Shown piece by piece: positions 5,719-5,721 of a stretch of 5,721 nucleotides of DNA. The stretch spans positions 3,966 to 9,686 of the forward strand of contig DHOF01000109.1 of assembly GCA_002411615.1 (NCBI GenBank), read 5' to 3'. The first letter of the stretch is position 1. Every line of letters begins with the position of its first letter. Origin of the DNA: Ruminococcaceae bacterium UBA5397. GTDB taxonomy: Bacteria; Bacillota; Clostridia; Oscillospirales; Acutalibacteraceae. Both the position numbers and the translations under genes were made by a program. The notes below the pieces were generated by a model. It was not told where the DNA came from. It was given only the letters and a program-made list of their open reading frames with translations, and made no database searches.

Positions 5719-5721
5719 TGA

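Noticed and set aside
1..5721. Mobile elements, CRISPR arrays, tRNA or rRNA genes
   Set aside because: No repeat-spacer pattern, transposase, integrase or structured RNA signature was seen; the gene content is ordinary core chromosome apart from the zinc-ribbon pair.

Overview
The window is a chromosomal replication-origin locus of a low-GC Firmicute. The gene order is rpmH (rightward) diverging from dnaA, then dnaN, rlbA/yaaA, recF and remB/yaaB (all leftward), which is the classic Bacillota origin order. The L34 sequence, the KARQ-type DnaA domain IV and the AT-rich A-tract intergenic DNA suggest a clostridial lineage, perhaps Oscillospirales/Ruminococcaceae. That placement is an impression from the sequence, not a search result.

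Layout from left to right: a partial gene running off the left edge (1-284, minus) and a 211-residue gene (262-897, minus). Each encodes a protein with an N-terminal four-cysteine zinc ribbon followed by two membrane helices, and I recognise neither as a named gene. Next come remB (950-1228), recF (1213-2301, GTG start), rlbA (2298-2519, start corrected from the longest frame) and dnaN (2534-3637), tightly packed with overlaps or a 14-nt gap. A 328-bp non-coding stretch (3638-3965) between dnaN and dnaA holds a cluster of diverged DnaA boxes plus a box/GC-rich/DnaA-trio arrangement, so it is the likely origin and unwinding site. dnaA follows (3966-5276, start corrected), then a very AT-rich 307-bp divergent intergenic region (5277-5583) with a candidate dnaA promoter under a 9-9-9 dyad, a perfect 18-bp palindrome and a strong rpmH promoter. 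The small rpmH gene (5584-5718) ends the window.

How it works together: DnaA made from the minus-strand gene should bind the boxes just downstream of its own gene and load onto the trios next to dnaN to open the DNA. DnaN is the sliding clamp, RecF is a recombination mediator, RlbA is a small S4-domain RNA-binding protein, and RemB is a RemA-like DNA-binding regulator. Genes left of the origin are read leftward and rpmH rightward, so both arms are transcribed in the direction of fork movement.

The points most worth a second look are the origin architecture (no box has the canonical A at position 3, apart from weak sites), the dyads over the two divergent promoters, and the tandem zinc-ribbon membrane genes sitting where gyrB often follows. 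I see no CRISPR array, insertion sequence, tRNA or rRNA, and nothing that clearly makes this a new system.
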